DNA of 64,000 nt from Carettochelys insculpta (Eukaryota; Chordata; Testudines; Carettochelyidae): contig NC_134160.1 of the NCBI RefSeq assembly GCF_033958435.1, forward strand, positions 12,821,001-12,885,000, read 5' to 3'. Positions 33,298-48,200 of the stretch are shown here, in pieces. How positions within the stretch are numbered: the stretch's first letter is position 1; every line of letters starts with the position of its first letter. Both the position numbers and the translations under genes were made by a program. The notes under the pieces were generated by a model that worked only from the letters and a program-made list of their open reading frames with translations, had not been told where the DNA came from and made no database searches.

Positions 33298-36200
33298 CTG
33301 CAAGGGAGAGACAGAAGAGAGTAATTGGCCCCTTCCAGCACTGAAGGTAAACAAGACTCACAGTACCCCTACCCTGAGGAAATGAGATGAGACAATACAA
33401 TAACTAAAAGTGAGTTGGTCTTGGCTACCATGGCCACCTAGCAATACAGCCCAGGAGAGCAGACTTCAAGTGCAAAGCTCCCTTGGACAGCAGCTGGGGA
33501 TGGGAGCAGCTGTTCTCAGTGTCTTCAGCAATTCCTGTTTAACTCACTGGCTTTGGAGGTAAATGCCTCCAGTCTCTAGGCTGGTACAAGGCAGATGATT
33601 CCACCTGACTCCCTTGTGCTGACTGCAGGGTTGCCAGGTTGGACAACTGATTTGTTCTGTTGAGGGAGGAGACACACCCCTGTGATGTTTTTGTTCTCAG
33701 GTGTTATGCTACAGGTAGTTCGGTAGCCTCCTGGTTGAGTGCCTGGCCTGCTCATTACTCTCAAAGTTACCTGCCACTTGCACTGCAGCTTGGTCAGCAG
33801 CCATCTGGCACACACTGCTTTGAACCTAAGGCTGTGGTTAGGTAGCTTCTGCCCAAGCCACGCAGCCTCAAAGAAGAAAGAGCCTGAAACGTGTTCATTG
33901 CAAAATGCCTGACATTTTTTTTTTTTTTTTTTTTAAATCTCAAGTGCTGAGCAACATCAGAGTGGAGCTGAATCCCTGGTCCTGGACCAGTCACACTTGT
34001 TTAAATTCAACGTTGCAGTTTGTTGTGGTTTCCTGACCCAATGTACAAATAGATGCTTCTGTGCCACTCTGCTGAGGCCAAGGGCTGGTCACAGACTCCA
34101 GGGGTTATACAAGACCTGAACCTGAGGGGCTCAACAGGGGAATGAAGGAAACTTTCTCAGTCAAAGCTTGTCATCAGCTTCACTCAGCTTGTGTTTTTAG
34201 ATGTCTAGAAGCCCAGAGAGCAGACCATTTATCTGCTCTTCAGACGCTGAGTTTGAGGGCTTTTTTGGCAGTATTTCCCCAAGAGGGCTTTTACTAAACT
34301 AAAACCTGGCAATTCTGCAGCCTGTGTTCTGGGCTCTGTGTTCCTAGGGCCTCCCTAACAACAGGGATGAGGGAAACATTATCTCATTGTCCAAGTGGGA
34401 CTGGAAGCCAGACATTTGAGGGCTGATTCCTGTTCTGACAACAACTCCTTCTGGGGCTTTGGACTAGTCACTCCATTTCTATTTCTCAATCTCCCCACCA
34501 ACAGAAGCAGGGACAGCGGAAAAAGGGGGACCTTAAGAGAATATGTTAATACTATAATAGAGCTCCTCTGGGCTACGTCCCCACGGAAATGATCTTCAGC
34601 TTACTCTGAGTTTGGTTTTTCTTCCACTGGGTCATCCAAAACCCATGAAGCTTCACATCTTTAAAGATGAACGCACTCTGTAGAAACAAGGTAAGACACA
34701 CGATGATTCTAGGGGAAACTGTTCACTATGTGCACTCTTCAGTCTGCTACACTTGGGCCATAGGTAAGATTCTCCTCATACAGCAACTTTACACGCTGTT
34801 GCGAGTCTGACAGCCACTTTCCTGCTGCTATGGAGACCTGCAAGTCTGCCCTCCCTGACACTGACCACTGCTTTTAGATGAGCCTGAACTTGGAGCAAGT
34901 TCACTCTGACAACTCTGGTTTGTTTGTTTTAAATTTTACGTAACACCTGTATAACCTTGTTCTCCTCCGCAGTGCAGTGGGTACTAAATCTGAGCTCGGA
35001 CCAGGGTTTGGTTCACTGAGAAATCATCACGTTCTTGCCAGACCGGTCATAACTGCAAACCAGCATTTTCTGTACTGTGACTGTTTTGTGGCAATAGAGA
35101 ACATCAGGCTCTCTGGCTGTTAGTCAGGGTCTGCATTTAAAAATCCCCATTCAGGGTCCCCACAGTCTGGTGGGTATAGGTTAAAGATTGTTCTGTTCTG
35201 GCAAGAGATGCTATAGCTACTAATTCCAGGTCAGAGCAAGGGTTGACACAGGGGAAAATCTGCCCTCTGTGTGCACTTCAGTGTGCAGACAACTTCTGCA
35301 ATAACGATTTGCCTGGCAAATACTGAAGTGACAATGTGCAGTGGTTGGGTCAGTCCCATACCCCAGGGCCAGTCACTTCATAAATATGGCCAGGAGCATG
35401 ACCCACCCTAACCCTGTAATCACCAAACAGACTAGAATTAGCTCACTCCTGCATATTCTCAGAAGTTGGATACCATGGGGCATTGGTTCTGGTGTTCAAA
35501 TGGCCCAGGGAGATAGTGTTGGAGCACCAGGAAATGAAGTGCCTGCTTCATCCAGTCACTCATAAGGGGAGCAGTGCTGCCACCTGGGAACTGAGGGGGC
35601 TGTAGGGAGCTAGGGAACAATGTCTAGATATGGTGAAACCAGTTGCTTGCAGTGGATGTTATGCCTGGAAAGTTTGGGTGCTGTGGAGTAGGGCTATGAG
35701 ATGTGAATACAGAGAACATGTAACATACAGCAGGTACTTACCACAGGGACAGTCACAGGCTGTTTTGCCATCCCGCCGTATGTAACCATGGTTCCCTTCT
35801 GTCTGTATGGAGAGTCAGGTGTCAGACAATTAATGATGTCTCTTTATATGGGTCTTCAACCAGACCTGCTTTCCTCCTCCTATTCTGAACCCCTGCAGAT
35901 ACAGATGCTTTCACACAGGGGGTCTGTCAATTACTTTGTTGAACAGCTACTTTGTTACTCACTCATTTTGCTTTCTGGCTTCCCCTCATTCTCCCAAGAG
36001 CCATTAGCTGAAATGCTGACCCAGCGTTAATGGACTCCGCTTAATGCAACAGCCCACAGGGGAATGAGTGAGATACCACAGGGACTCCACCCTCAGAGCT
36101 GGGTGTGACTATTAACTAGCCATTAGAAGTCTGTTGCTGTATCATTGGCCAGGAAACTTCCCTAGAGTTTCTGTAAGGTCTTAGATTTCAGTCACTGTAG

Positions 36201-39200
36201 CTTCCGAGAACTGCCCCTGCCCCCCTGCTTAAACGAGTGACATATGACGTAATTTGAGTCACAAACTCAGACAGAAGGGATCACCGTGATCATCTAATCT
36301 GACCTCTTGCACATTTCAGGCCATGGACCCTCACTCACTCACCCACTCTGGAAACAGACCTCTCAGCTCTAACTGAGTTACCCCAGTCCTCAAATCATGG
36401 TGTAAAGCATTCCAGTCTCAGAGAATTCATCACTGATACTAGTTTAAACCCGCAAGTGAACCATGCATCAAGGTCTTTGCTGGCTGGATGTGGGGAAAGT
36501 CCTTACTGAACCCCAAATGTGACCATCGGTTAGACCTTAAGCACCTGTGGGCACAACCAGCAGGCAGACACCCAGGAAAGAATTCTCTGTAGCAACTCAG
36601 AAACCTCCCCATCCAGTGTTGGGGATGTTTGCTACAGACAGTCAGAGATGAACCACACAGCATTGTAGGCAGTCCTCTCAAACCATCCCCTCTATAATTG
36701 TATCATCCTCAGTCTTGAAGCCAGTTAGTTTTTTTTGACCCCCACTGGTCCCAAACTTTACTAATGGCTAGAAACCTTCCCCTAATGTTAAGCCTAAACT
36801 TGTTCATGGCCAGTTTATATCCAATTATTCACCTGATCCCAAATGCTACCTCCAGCGTGGGCAAACCAATTCTTTGAACAGGTATTTCTCTGAGTGCTAA
36901 ACACAACAGCAGCACTTACTGTATGTGACGGAGCATGTCAGTGGTACTTCTTCCTCCAACGCAATTCAGAGCTAACCGAGGCTTTGGGACTTTCTGAAAG
37001 AGTCAGTTTTACAGACAGAAAAAGGAAGGCTCAAGTCAGATTTCTGTCCAGCAAAGAAGCTTTGGATCACCATATTTTGAATACAAGGGTATCGTCTCTT
37101 GGGGTTAGAGCTCCGAGTGCTGAGGGAAGCAGGTTCACATGCTTTAGTGCCAAAGGTTGCTTAAACTAAGAGCAGATCCAGAATTGTACCCAAAGCTAAA
37201 TCAAACTAAAGAACAACTTTAACCTGATAAAAGGAAAGAGCTTAGTATTTTACTCCTGTGGAACTCACTGCCTAGGTTCTGATTGAGGCCAAGTGCCTAG
37301 TATTAGAAATGACACTTATATGAATTAATGAGAACATTCAGTTACAAGAGAGGACAAAGAAAGGGACATCAACTCATGATTTAGGAAAAAGGCTCCAATC
37401 CTTAAAAGATATTTATGCCCTTAGTTTCCAGTGATGTCAGTGGAAGGTAGAAGCCCAAATAACTGAGAATCTGCCCATATGCCGATAGATTAGGAAAGAG
37501 TTTGATTCTTGTGTCTTTCCCTACAGCACCTAGTACAGGCCACTAGACTAGATGGACCACAGGCTGATCTAATTTGCCCATGGAGATATTCCTGTATTAT
37601 CCCTGGATCCAGGTGATTAGCTTCCTGCCTCCTTCCTAGAATTCTTCCTTCTGAGAGCTCATCACTGCAGTACCTTAAATAAGTCGTTCATCTCTGGCTT
37701 TCTCAGCATCTCTTCTGTGACGACATGGTCTGCACCAAGGGATGTCAGTCTGTGTACCAGCTCCTGGAGGTTGGGTCTGGGCAAAGAGAGAGATTGGCTG
37801 AAATAACTAGCAAGATGGACAGCGCTCAGCACGGTCCTTTGGACAAGTTAGTCCATTTCTAAGAGCTATAAACTCTAACTTGTGAGAAAACTAGACTCAG
37901 CCCATGCCTCGGGGAAGATGTTCCCTCCTAAAGGGAAGCCTCTTGTGGGGTTTTCTTCTCCTCATTTTCTTGTCCTGTTATCAACTGACCACCTCACTCC
38001 CACCTCTGGTCCCTTAGATTCCTCCCACAGGTTTCCTCATGCCATGCATGAGCTATCAGTCCCTTAGCCTCACCTTCAAGGCTCTAGGTGGTGCCACCCA
38101 ACCTTCTCCTCTGCTTCATCCCAGCCTTCACCTTCTACACTTCCTGAGAACAGCTCCTAGTGTCTCCTCCTCCCGCTCTGTTCTGTGCCTTCCTCCATGC
38201 GGTCTCTACACAGGTGCTTCTCCTCTCCTAAAGTTTCCTCCCACAGTGCTTTCCATGCTGAACTCAGATGCCAGCTCCAGCAATTTCTGCATATGATCTG
38301 CCCCTGAATGCTCACCCACAAGCTCCAAAAAGGACTTCCTGTCTGCTCAGAGTAGGAGCCAATTAGTCACAGAGCAAGTCACTGCTTCTCCATTCAGTAC
38401 CTATTTTACCATGACCACCAGCTGCTGCGGCTCCCACAAATCAAACCTCGCTTTCCAACTCTGACAAGAGAAAGGGATGGGACCAGCACCACTGTGAGAA
38501 GGGACAAGCCTCATGAGCAGGCCACACTGAAGACTCCTGGAGCACCTTGAAGACTAAGAGATTTATCTGGGATAAACTTTCGTGAGTAAAAATGTTGAAT
38601 CTGATGAAGTAGGTTTTACCCTTGAAAGCTTCAGGACAAATAAATTTGTTAGTCTTTAAGGTGTCCCAGGAGTTCTCGCTGTTTTTGCAGATACAGACTA
38701 ACATGATTACCCCTCTGAGACTTTACAGTAGAGACATTTAATACGTTCACTAATAGGAGGCAGGGCTGACCCACAAAAGCTCATGACCTAATAATAAAGA
38801 TGCTACAGGACTGCTTGTTACTTGTAATCACTGAGTGGGCAGCCTCATGCAGAGCAGAAAGGCAAGCCCCACTGTGAAGAATTCTTACTGCTGGGTTCAA
38901 CTGCCCCTCACAGCCCATTCACACACAAATGAAGTCTATCAACCAATATGAGAGGTATCATTCAGTTTTACAACACAGGTTCTCGGCCTGTTTCAGTCTG
39001 TTTGAAGACTGGAGACAAACTGATGCAAGTACTGGGATATTGATCCTTTTACCATTTAACCTGTCCTCTCCCCACTCTTTCACTACTGTAATTCCAGCAG
39101 GTAGGGTTCCCTCATGAAGATTCATATCAGAGCAGTTAAAGTGAAAACTCTGAGTCGGATTGTGAAGCAAACATCTGAATGGAGATGCTCTCAACTGGCC

Positions 39201-42200
39201 AGGACACACTCATCCAGCCCACCTCCATCACCTCCAACAGAGAATCCCCTTCCACCCACCGATAATCTAACTCGGACACAGGCAGAATGCAGGGGGAAAG
39301 GAAAGGGAACTGAACAAGCCATGACAAAGCAAGAAATGTTAAAACTGTCCTGATTTAACAAATGACCCAGTTTGTAAGTCTCTGAAAACTGGTGCTCACC
39401 ACACACTCACCTATCTCGAATCACATTAATTGTTTTGATGCCTAAAGCTGCTGCAATCTGAATAACAGCTTGCCCCACGCCACTATTGGCTGCATTCTGG
39501 ATGATGGAATCACCTGCAGCAAAATAAAGAAACCCAAATCAGCTCTGGCTTGAAACAAATTTAGTGCTGAAGAGAGGTGTGGACACCTTCAGGGCTGAGA
39601 ACATGCTCAAGGACAGGTACAGAACAGACTTTCTCCCAACAATTCTGTTGAGTCAGCTCTATCAACAAGAATACAATTCAATTGCTTTGACAGCTAGCAA
39701 GGGAGATTTCTAAGGGCTAGCTAGAGTCAATGGAGGTAGTGGGTTTTGATGCAGAGATGTTTCTAAAAGCTGAACTCATCAACTTATTTCATACAGGTCC
39801 TTGAATGGGAACAACCTTTCAACCACTATGACGACATTTAAACTAACAAACTACAGTTCAAAGGCTCAGTTCCTTCATTCATCTGAGACCTTCACTCATT
39901 ATAGACAAATTAATGAAGGCTTTCTTGGAATGGCTTTGATTTAGATTTATACTTAGCAGCCTATTAGGAAGTGGGCCTTATTTTCCCATAGCTTGCAAGG
40001 AGGACTTGCATCTGACCTAAAACCTTGAAGGCACCTGATACTGATCATAAAATTTGGCCCACATATCAAATCATTCATTCAAATACTTAAATACTCCATC
40101 AGCTTCAGCTCTTAAGCTCCCTGGGCACACTGTGATGGGGTAGCTAAATTGCATGCTGATTGTGATAAGATTAAGGGGCAACAGAAAGCCTAGTTTGCCC
40201 ATTCTGTGGCGCCTGCAGGAGAGACAGATAAGGACAGATTAGATTCAGCTGGGGAGAACCCTTCTGCATAGTTCCTAGAAAGGAAGGAATGCAGGGCAAC
40301 AGGGAAGAAAACACAGGAAAGAGGTAGTTGGGCATTTCTCTCTCTGGAATAGCTGTGCGCAGGAAGGAGCTTGTACCTTGAAAGAGGGAAGCTGGTGAGA
40401 TGGAGACTCCAGAGAATCAGTGCTAAGGATCAGTAGCTCAAGACAAGCCATGTCACCAGAGACTAAACCCTCTGAGGCAGTGGTCTGTAATAGTGCGAGG
40501 AAGATGCAAAGCTTGAGAGGGGGTCAAGATCCACGAAGTACAGAGACGAGGGAGAGTGGAAGAGTTTCCATTGCTTTGAGCGTGGACACAGTGTCACTTG
40601 GCCAGAGGGCCAAGTGAGTAGCCAATCACAGGAGTCTGGTGAAGGTGGAGGAGGCAGAAGGGCTGCAGTGCTCTAGGAGGTGGTGCTGTAGAAGAGTGAG
40701 CTATGATAGGGACCATATCTTTGGCTGTGTTTATGTAGCACAGTGCTGACTTGGCTCCTGAGCATTGCACTATAAATAATAAAAAGTACCAGCCTATAAG
40801 GTAAGAAAAAAGGTGCAGGTTTGCCAGAGGTCCAGCAGTCAGTGGTAGAGCTGGAGATAAAACTCACAGTATTGTTTCCCAAACCCCTATTTTAACTACT
40901 CAGTCTTGTATTAATGCACATGGATTAACTGTTAAGAAGAAGGAATCTGTAAATTCTGTTAATTTGTTCACTGTAAAGAATCAGCTTCATGTTAGGCAAG
41001 TTACATTGAGCAGGCTAAGTTCCAATGTACCTGGCTCCAAGGTCTCAAAATCAGCCAGCATCCGATAGGCTGTACAGGGATTGACACTCAAGGTAGCAGC
41101 ACACAGCAAAGGGATGTTGCGTGGGATTTTCAGCAGGCTGCCCTCACTCAACACTGCATCTGTTCGCCATGTTCCTGGATTAAAGGACAAGGATTATTCA
41201 AGCTATGAGAAGCATTAGAAAGATGCAGGCAAGTTGAGCAGGTAACTGATCAGACAAAATTTTCAGGCCAAATAAAACTGGAGAGAGAAACGTGGCCCTG
41301 AGGTCTAAGCACAGGCTATACAGACAAAACTCCTGTATGTCAGTCCTGGGTTCGATACACAGTCCCCCTCTGGCTTTGGGGAAGCCACCTGAAGCTTGAT
41401 TTTCTTGAGGTGCTAACTTATCTATGGACATGGTTAATGAAGCCGCTAGCATCTCTTGTCTGGTGTACACTGAATGAGGCAGGATGCTGCAACTGCCTTT
41501 ATTAGCTTGGCTAGCACATCTCATTCCTATTTAGGAATTTTTCCCCCTTATGTCATGTCTTCATTTATCTGCACCAAAGCAAAAATGAAAGTAGTCAAAG
41601 ACAACTCGTCTTCCCCTGCAAAACATAAAATTGCTTTAAAACTGACCAACAAACCGTGAAGGTGGCTAAACAAACACTGACCACTCAAAGACGACAAAAA
41701 TTGTAAAAGCTGTCTGAGGCCCAAGGCCTAGCTAACAATGAACAAAACATGGCTAACATTAAGCAAAGCTAAGCTGAGCAAGAGGCGGGCCCCTAAGAAC
41801 AGAGCTGCGCACATATAGGGCTGAGAATGCAAAACACTAATTGGTAATCAGCCCAGGTGCAGAACAATTGGTACCAGTCAGAAGTTGAAATCACAAGGCA
41901 CCACCAGCTCATTAAAAAAAAATCTTCATGCCAACTTCTCACAGAGACAGACCCAGGCTCAGGAAAGGGTCTCAAATGACAGCGTGATGGCTAAGAGATG
42001 ATCTAACCAAATCACGAGGTGCAGGGTGATGGGTAGTAACACGACAGTGTCGAGGGTGGCAACCTGGTACATCAGCAGTGAGGTGCACTTTGTACCTGTA
42101 TATAAAGTGGTGTCTTGGGTGGGGGGGGACCATCTTTGTCTGAACTGGGGGCAGTGGAATTCCCACTAGTTGTGTCAGTCCATTGTGGCAAGTACATATG

Positions 42201-45200
42201 TGCAGTGTATCAGTACTTGACGACTGTTATTTGTACCTTGCTTGACAACAAATCCTGGCTGGGTGCCTTCGATCCTTACCTGGTCATCAGTGAAGCTAAA
42301 GACCCATGAGGATGCTATGGCAGCAAAACCACCAGAGTACACAAACAATAGAAATATACAAAACACAAAACCTGGTAGTAATGGTCAACGGTGACTACAC
42401 AGGTATCCGCTGGAAAAATAATGCAGCAAAACACATTTCCAGAAAGTGTTTGGAATGTACCAGGAGAACTGTGTGTGTCCAAAAGTGAAAGAAGTAATTA
42501 GGGAGACAGCCATTTTAGACTGGATTCCAGTCAGCTGGGAGGAACTGATTTTGCATCTGAAGGGGAAAGCCAATCTAGCTGAAAGCGATCACGAGATAAG
42601 AGATTTCATGAGGTTAAGGAAAGGAAGGAGTAAGCAGCAGAATAAAGACGATGGACTAAACCCTCCTACCCCAGTTCTTAAACTCCGACTTGGTAGATAA
42701 GGTTCCAGGGGAAGATGAATGGAAAAGAAGTTCCAGGAAAGTTTTCATTTTCTCAATGGGACACTGACTGAGGCACAACTGAAAACTGTCCTGATGAAAA
42801 GGAAAAATTATAATAATAAGAAGTCAATTTGGCTCAATCAGGAGCTTTTTAATGACCTGAAAAATCAAAAAAGAATCTACCAAAAGTGGACAAACTGCTT
42901 AGGACAAATGCAAAAGAATCTTGCAGTCCCATTGGGACAAAATCACACAGGCTAAGGCCCAATATGAGTAACACCTAGCAAGAGATATCAAAGGCATTAA
43001 GAAGAGTTTTTTTAAATAATCCAGGAGCCAAAGACAGAGAAAGGAAAGTGCAGGTTCTTTATTTAGTGTGGAAGGAGAACTAATAACTGGTATATCAACA
43101 AAACTGAGGTTTCTAATGCTAATTTTGGTTTGTTTCCCCTGCCCACCTCCCAGCTGTGGATTGTCTAATTTCCGAATTCATTAGAAAAACATTTTAAAGT
43201 GAAACCAGAACAGAGCAAATGGACTTGGCCAAGAGCGAGCCCCTCTGAATTTCTGGCCAAGAGACATTTGTTTTGAAACCCCTATCCCGCATTTCATATT
43301 TTTATTTATAGACTCTTCAGAAGACAACAGCTGATAAACACAACAATGAACCTGTTTATATCATGCTTACCACCCAAAGCCTTTAGAAAGGTGACAACGA
43401 GGAACAACAACACTCAGAAATGACACTGCAACTACGAGAGGGGAGCTATAACCCAGTGGTTTAAGCACTAGCCTGGGATGGTGATAGGTCCTGCTGTGAG
43501 GGCAGGGGACTGGACTCAATGACCTCTAATGGTCCCTTCCAATCCTGTGGGACAGGTATAATGCCATAAATTTACTTCAGGGGAGGAAGGTGATGCAGTA
43601 AGCTTACCGAACAAGTGAAGCAGGGAAGAATATGAGGGATAGCTCAGTGGTTAGAGCATTTGCCCTTGTAAACCCAGGGGTGTGAGCTCAGTCCTAGAGG
43701 GGGCCTGTCAAGGATCTCTGGGGCACATTAGCTTTAAAAAAAAAAAAACAAAAAAAAAAAAACCAGATATGGTCAAGTGTCTTGCTGTGAAGTGTCCTCT
43801 CAAGGTCCCTTCCAGCTCTAAGAGATATGTATATGTCATATGCAAGTACAAAACCCACCTTAAGTTATAGGAAGTACAGTTTAGAATGTAAAATGTTGCC
43901 AATACTGTAGAGTGTTGCTAAAAGCGTCCCAGGAACTTCCATTATTGTAAGTGGTCTGGAAGACTCACTTTATGTACTAACTTGTGCTAACTACTGAATC
44001 ACCAACATCGCTTCTTGCAGCATCTGGATTTTCTCTGGCCATCTCCGTTTCATGCAGATCAGAACAGTCTCTACTTAGCTTTGAATTCTAATGAGATCAT
44101 AACCTGAGTCAGTATGGCTGCATAAAATACAGAGTTTAAAATCTTCAAAATACAAAGAGAACAATGATTAAAGCAGCATAAAAATAGATATGAAGTCAAG
44201 TGCCTTGTGCAACTCTACTGACTACACAGATGCTTCTCCTTTGAGAAAATACAACCAATTACAATTACATTTGCAATTTGACTAATATGGTGCTAAATGG
44301 ATTCCAACTGCTGCTTCCCTTGCCTGGAACAATCTCTAATGCAGGTTTTTGTGTGTGTGTGTGTTTTTTAAAATCACATCTGATTACACGTAATTGCTGT
44401 AACTAAGCTGTGTACAAGACTGAGGCTGTACAAAGCTAAAGCAGCATTTCAGAGAGTAACAAATTTGCTACAAGATGTCACATTATCTCCAGGTGTTTAA
44501 AATCTCATAACCCCTCCATTCAAAGTGTTAAACTACCAGCTCATCAGGCACAGCAGGTGGATACAAGCTGCAGTGGAAGGGTGGTTAGGGCAGCACACTA
44601 GGAAGAAAGGAGAAAGTTCATGGCTTGTGTGAATCACTCCTCCGCTCTCTCCCTTCCTCAGCCAGGAGCAAGATTCATGCACATACAAGCCGTGTACTTT
44701 TCCCTCACTCCCTGACAGTCAGTGGAACAGGAAGAAGAGCAAGCAGCATCTGGAAACACATGGCTGTTCCTCCCTGCTGCCCTCCTGAAATGTTACCCTT
44801 GCCATGAAGTCAACAGAATTATGGCTAATTATGGGGAAAAAACCTCACCTACTGGTGCATCTATTGGGATAACCCAGTCCCCAGGTTTCAGAGAAGTCAC
44901 GTGACTGCCAATTTCTACCACTTGTCCAACACCTTCATTCCCTCCTACTGCAGGCAAGTCAGGAAGGAGGGCATAAGTCCCTGCAAGAGAAGCAGAAATA
45001 TCCCAGCATTTAAAAAAAAAAACAAAAAAAAAACAACTTCAAGCTGTTCTCTCAAGTTCTGTTCTGCGAGGCCTGGTTCCCCACTCCTCCGGCTCTGGGG
45101 TTCCAGTCCTAATTCCTGTAACACAAATCCTCTCGGACACATCATGAAAACTTTGACAGTAGGCTAATGTAATTAGCGCCATGCTATCAAATGAGTAATC

Positions 45201-48200
45201 AATTGATATTCCGAATTCGTTTCCAAACTGAAGTTGTTTGTAAGCAAAAAGTCAATTCAGACAGAAAAAGCAAGGTTACCTTGGATCATATTGATGTCTG
45301 CTGGGTTGACGGGGGCTGCTAGCATCTTCACATGAACCCCAAAATGACCTAGTTCTGCTCGCTCTTGGTCTTTTAGCCTAATCAAACAAACATACAAAGT
45401 GTTACAGGTTGATCCCCTCTAATCCAGCACTCCCTCATCCAGCAACATCTGTAATCCAGCACCATTTAATTAGTGGATGACTACTTATCATGGGTGTGGA
45501 CAAGTTTCCTGCAGTCCTATAAAGTTTGTTCACAGCCCCCAGTCCTGGCTCTCAGTGTTCTGTGCTATTACTTAGCTGTAATTTACCCCTAAATGTCTTC
45601 TAAGAGCCCAGTAAGCAGTGGAAGTGTTGGTAATGCTGCTAGACAATACTGACCTCCTGCAGTATGGCAAATTCTCTTGTCCAGCACCAGGCAGGTGCAA
45701 AGGGTGCCAGATTAGAGAGGTTCTACCTGTAATACCACTGGATTTTGTGTAACAAATGTCTTTGGCACAAGGTGTAGCCTGGAACAAAGACCATCCCATG
45801 CCACCTCTACCTGGGGCTGGCCCAACATGTTAGACTTCCATTATGCAGCAAGGATCCCAGAATTATGCAGCAATGCGTATCTCAAGCCTTCTGCCCTACA
45901 ATGTACCACCCCCACCCCACCCTCAAGCTAATCAGCAGAGCTCTGCCACACTTCCCCTTTGGTAAGGAAACACTAACTCATTATCCCCTGGTCCACCCCC
46001 AATACCTGTTAGTACAGTGGTTCCCAACCTTTTCACTAGTGCAGACTCCCAATCACCCCACAAACTGTTTATGGACCCCCCTCAAAGCCTATTCTACATT
46101 CTATGGCCGTTTTTATTTATCTTTATTTTTTTTTCCAGCGACCCCCTGCAATACCCTCATGGACCCACAGGGGTATGCGGCTCCCAGGTTGGGAACCACT
46201 GTGTCAGTACATCTAATAACAAGCACGTAGGCTTGTTTCCCAAGAATGAGCAACAGCTTTGTCCATAGCTCTTCAAGATGACTGGAGCTGTTTGTACGTC
46301 TCAGAGATATTGTCAGAAAAGAGCCATGCACATGCTTAAGGGAAAATTTAGGCCTTTTCTGTATGGAACGAGTTTTGCAGCCCAAATGAAGGTCTGAATT
46401 TACACCAGTGTAATTACTGACAGGGCTGCTGTGTGTGGACACATGGACTGCACGTTACCAGTCATATACCAGAATAACTGTCCACATGGGAGAGTTATAT
46501 TGGTACAAATGATGAAACTTTCGGACTGTGCAGCCACACAACTGTACAGGGAGACCTACTGGTTTTACAGAGATACACAGCACAGATGTACTGGCAAGGT
46601 GTAAAAAGATGCTTCCAGATGTGATGCAAGCCAAGCTTGATACACAAAGGAGAGCTGTTCCAGAAAGCAGGAGTTACAAAGGCAGCTCTAGTACCAATGG
46701 TAGTGAGATGATAGAAGGACACACACAAGCCTCGTGCTAAATTATTGCTGACCAAAGGCTCAGCTGAAGTAAACCCATTCAAGGTTTTAAAAAATTAGGG
46801 CTTTAAAAAAAAAGTCTCATCTGTATGAAGCATTAGTGGAGTTGAAGAGGGTCTGAGGTGGTGCTTGCACATTAGCTGCCAGTTTTAAGAACTTTAGCTA
46901 TGATCACATCCTGTTCAGTGAGCATCATTAGAAACAATAAATTCAATTCTTTTCATAGCTTGTCCTGTGCTGGCAAAGGGTTCCCCCTGTAAGCTGCACA
47001 GCTGATGTACTGATAAATCTTGGGGGTTTCAATTAAACAATACAGTAAGGAGTACTTGTTAGCAGGCTTTTAGCACTTAGGAATTTGCATCCTGTAATCA
47101 AAGCTGCTCCAAGGTTTTAAGAGGGCTGAGAGCAAAGTGTGCTTTAATGCTTTCAAGAGACCTGGGCTCATTTTCTGACTGGGTTCATAAATGAAACAAG
47201 ACTTTAACCTGATGTTGGCAGGCCCTACGCGAACACGTGTTAAGGAGATCACAGTGCCCCTTGCCTTCAAACCATTTGCCCACGTTCCAAAGCCACCGTA
47301 CACTGTGTCAAACCTTCCCCTGATGTAACCAGCTAGTTACCTCTGGGGGGACTGTGACCCAATTCTGTCATGGACAGCAAACTCCTCCAGAGGGCCCAGG
47401 CCTTGAATGGCTCTTGATCAAAAAAAGCAGGGGCTGGGATTCTCAAGCAAACTCAGATCCTTGAAGAAGGATCCCAGGTAGATAAGTCCTACAGACTCAT
47501 TCTTCTGATTGTACTGCTCTGTTCTCTCTCCCTTGACTCAAGCCTTGTTTGTGACCTACCAAGTGAGCCAGCTCAAGGCTTCACTTAAGATGGACATGCA
47601 TTTTAAAGCTTTCACAAGGTATGAGATACAGCTGTTCAAAGGTTAGCAGGAGATTTAAATGTTTCTAGGACAGGAAGGTTTAGCAACTGCATAGCATTGT
47701 GTTCATAACACCAAGAGCAACCAACCTATCTTCCCAGCACCCTTCTGAGTATACTTAGCCCCATTTTGCAGATGGGAAAATTGAGGCATAGATGCTACGT
47801 GCTTTCTCCCAGCCATGGAGGGAGCTGGTAGGAGCTCCAAGATTAGAAAACAGCTCTTGGAATCCCATCCATGCTAGTTGCACCAAAACACGCTCTCCAA
47901 ATCAGAACTGCAGTTATCAAGTTAACTTTTTTAATCAAGGTGGAAATACTTCAGATAAGGTCAACAAGAAGAGAGATACCTCGGCAGAGATAGGTAGAGG
48001 GAGGAGAGATACCAGGATGCCTTCGGGTGGAATGGCAGTTTACATATGAGTCAGTAACGAAGAGAGCCTTTCTGGGGACACATGGAGATCATTCAGTCCT
48101 GAGTAAAGGCCCAAGCATAACAAGGATGTTAACTCACTTGTTAAAACGTTTACTGAAGGGACACAATACGGCAACACCCAATGATAGAGGGGACCATGTT

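Noticed and set aside
35740..35800. MECR exon 8 read in the frame giving [15 protein letters not shown]
   Set aside because: The frame giving [12 protein letters not shown] matches the family and agrees with neighbouring exon phases.
43627..43700. Possible tRNA gene
   Set aside because: A- and B-box-like parts belong to a SINE head; the sequence continues into the SINE tail and no good cloverleaf is evident.
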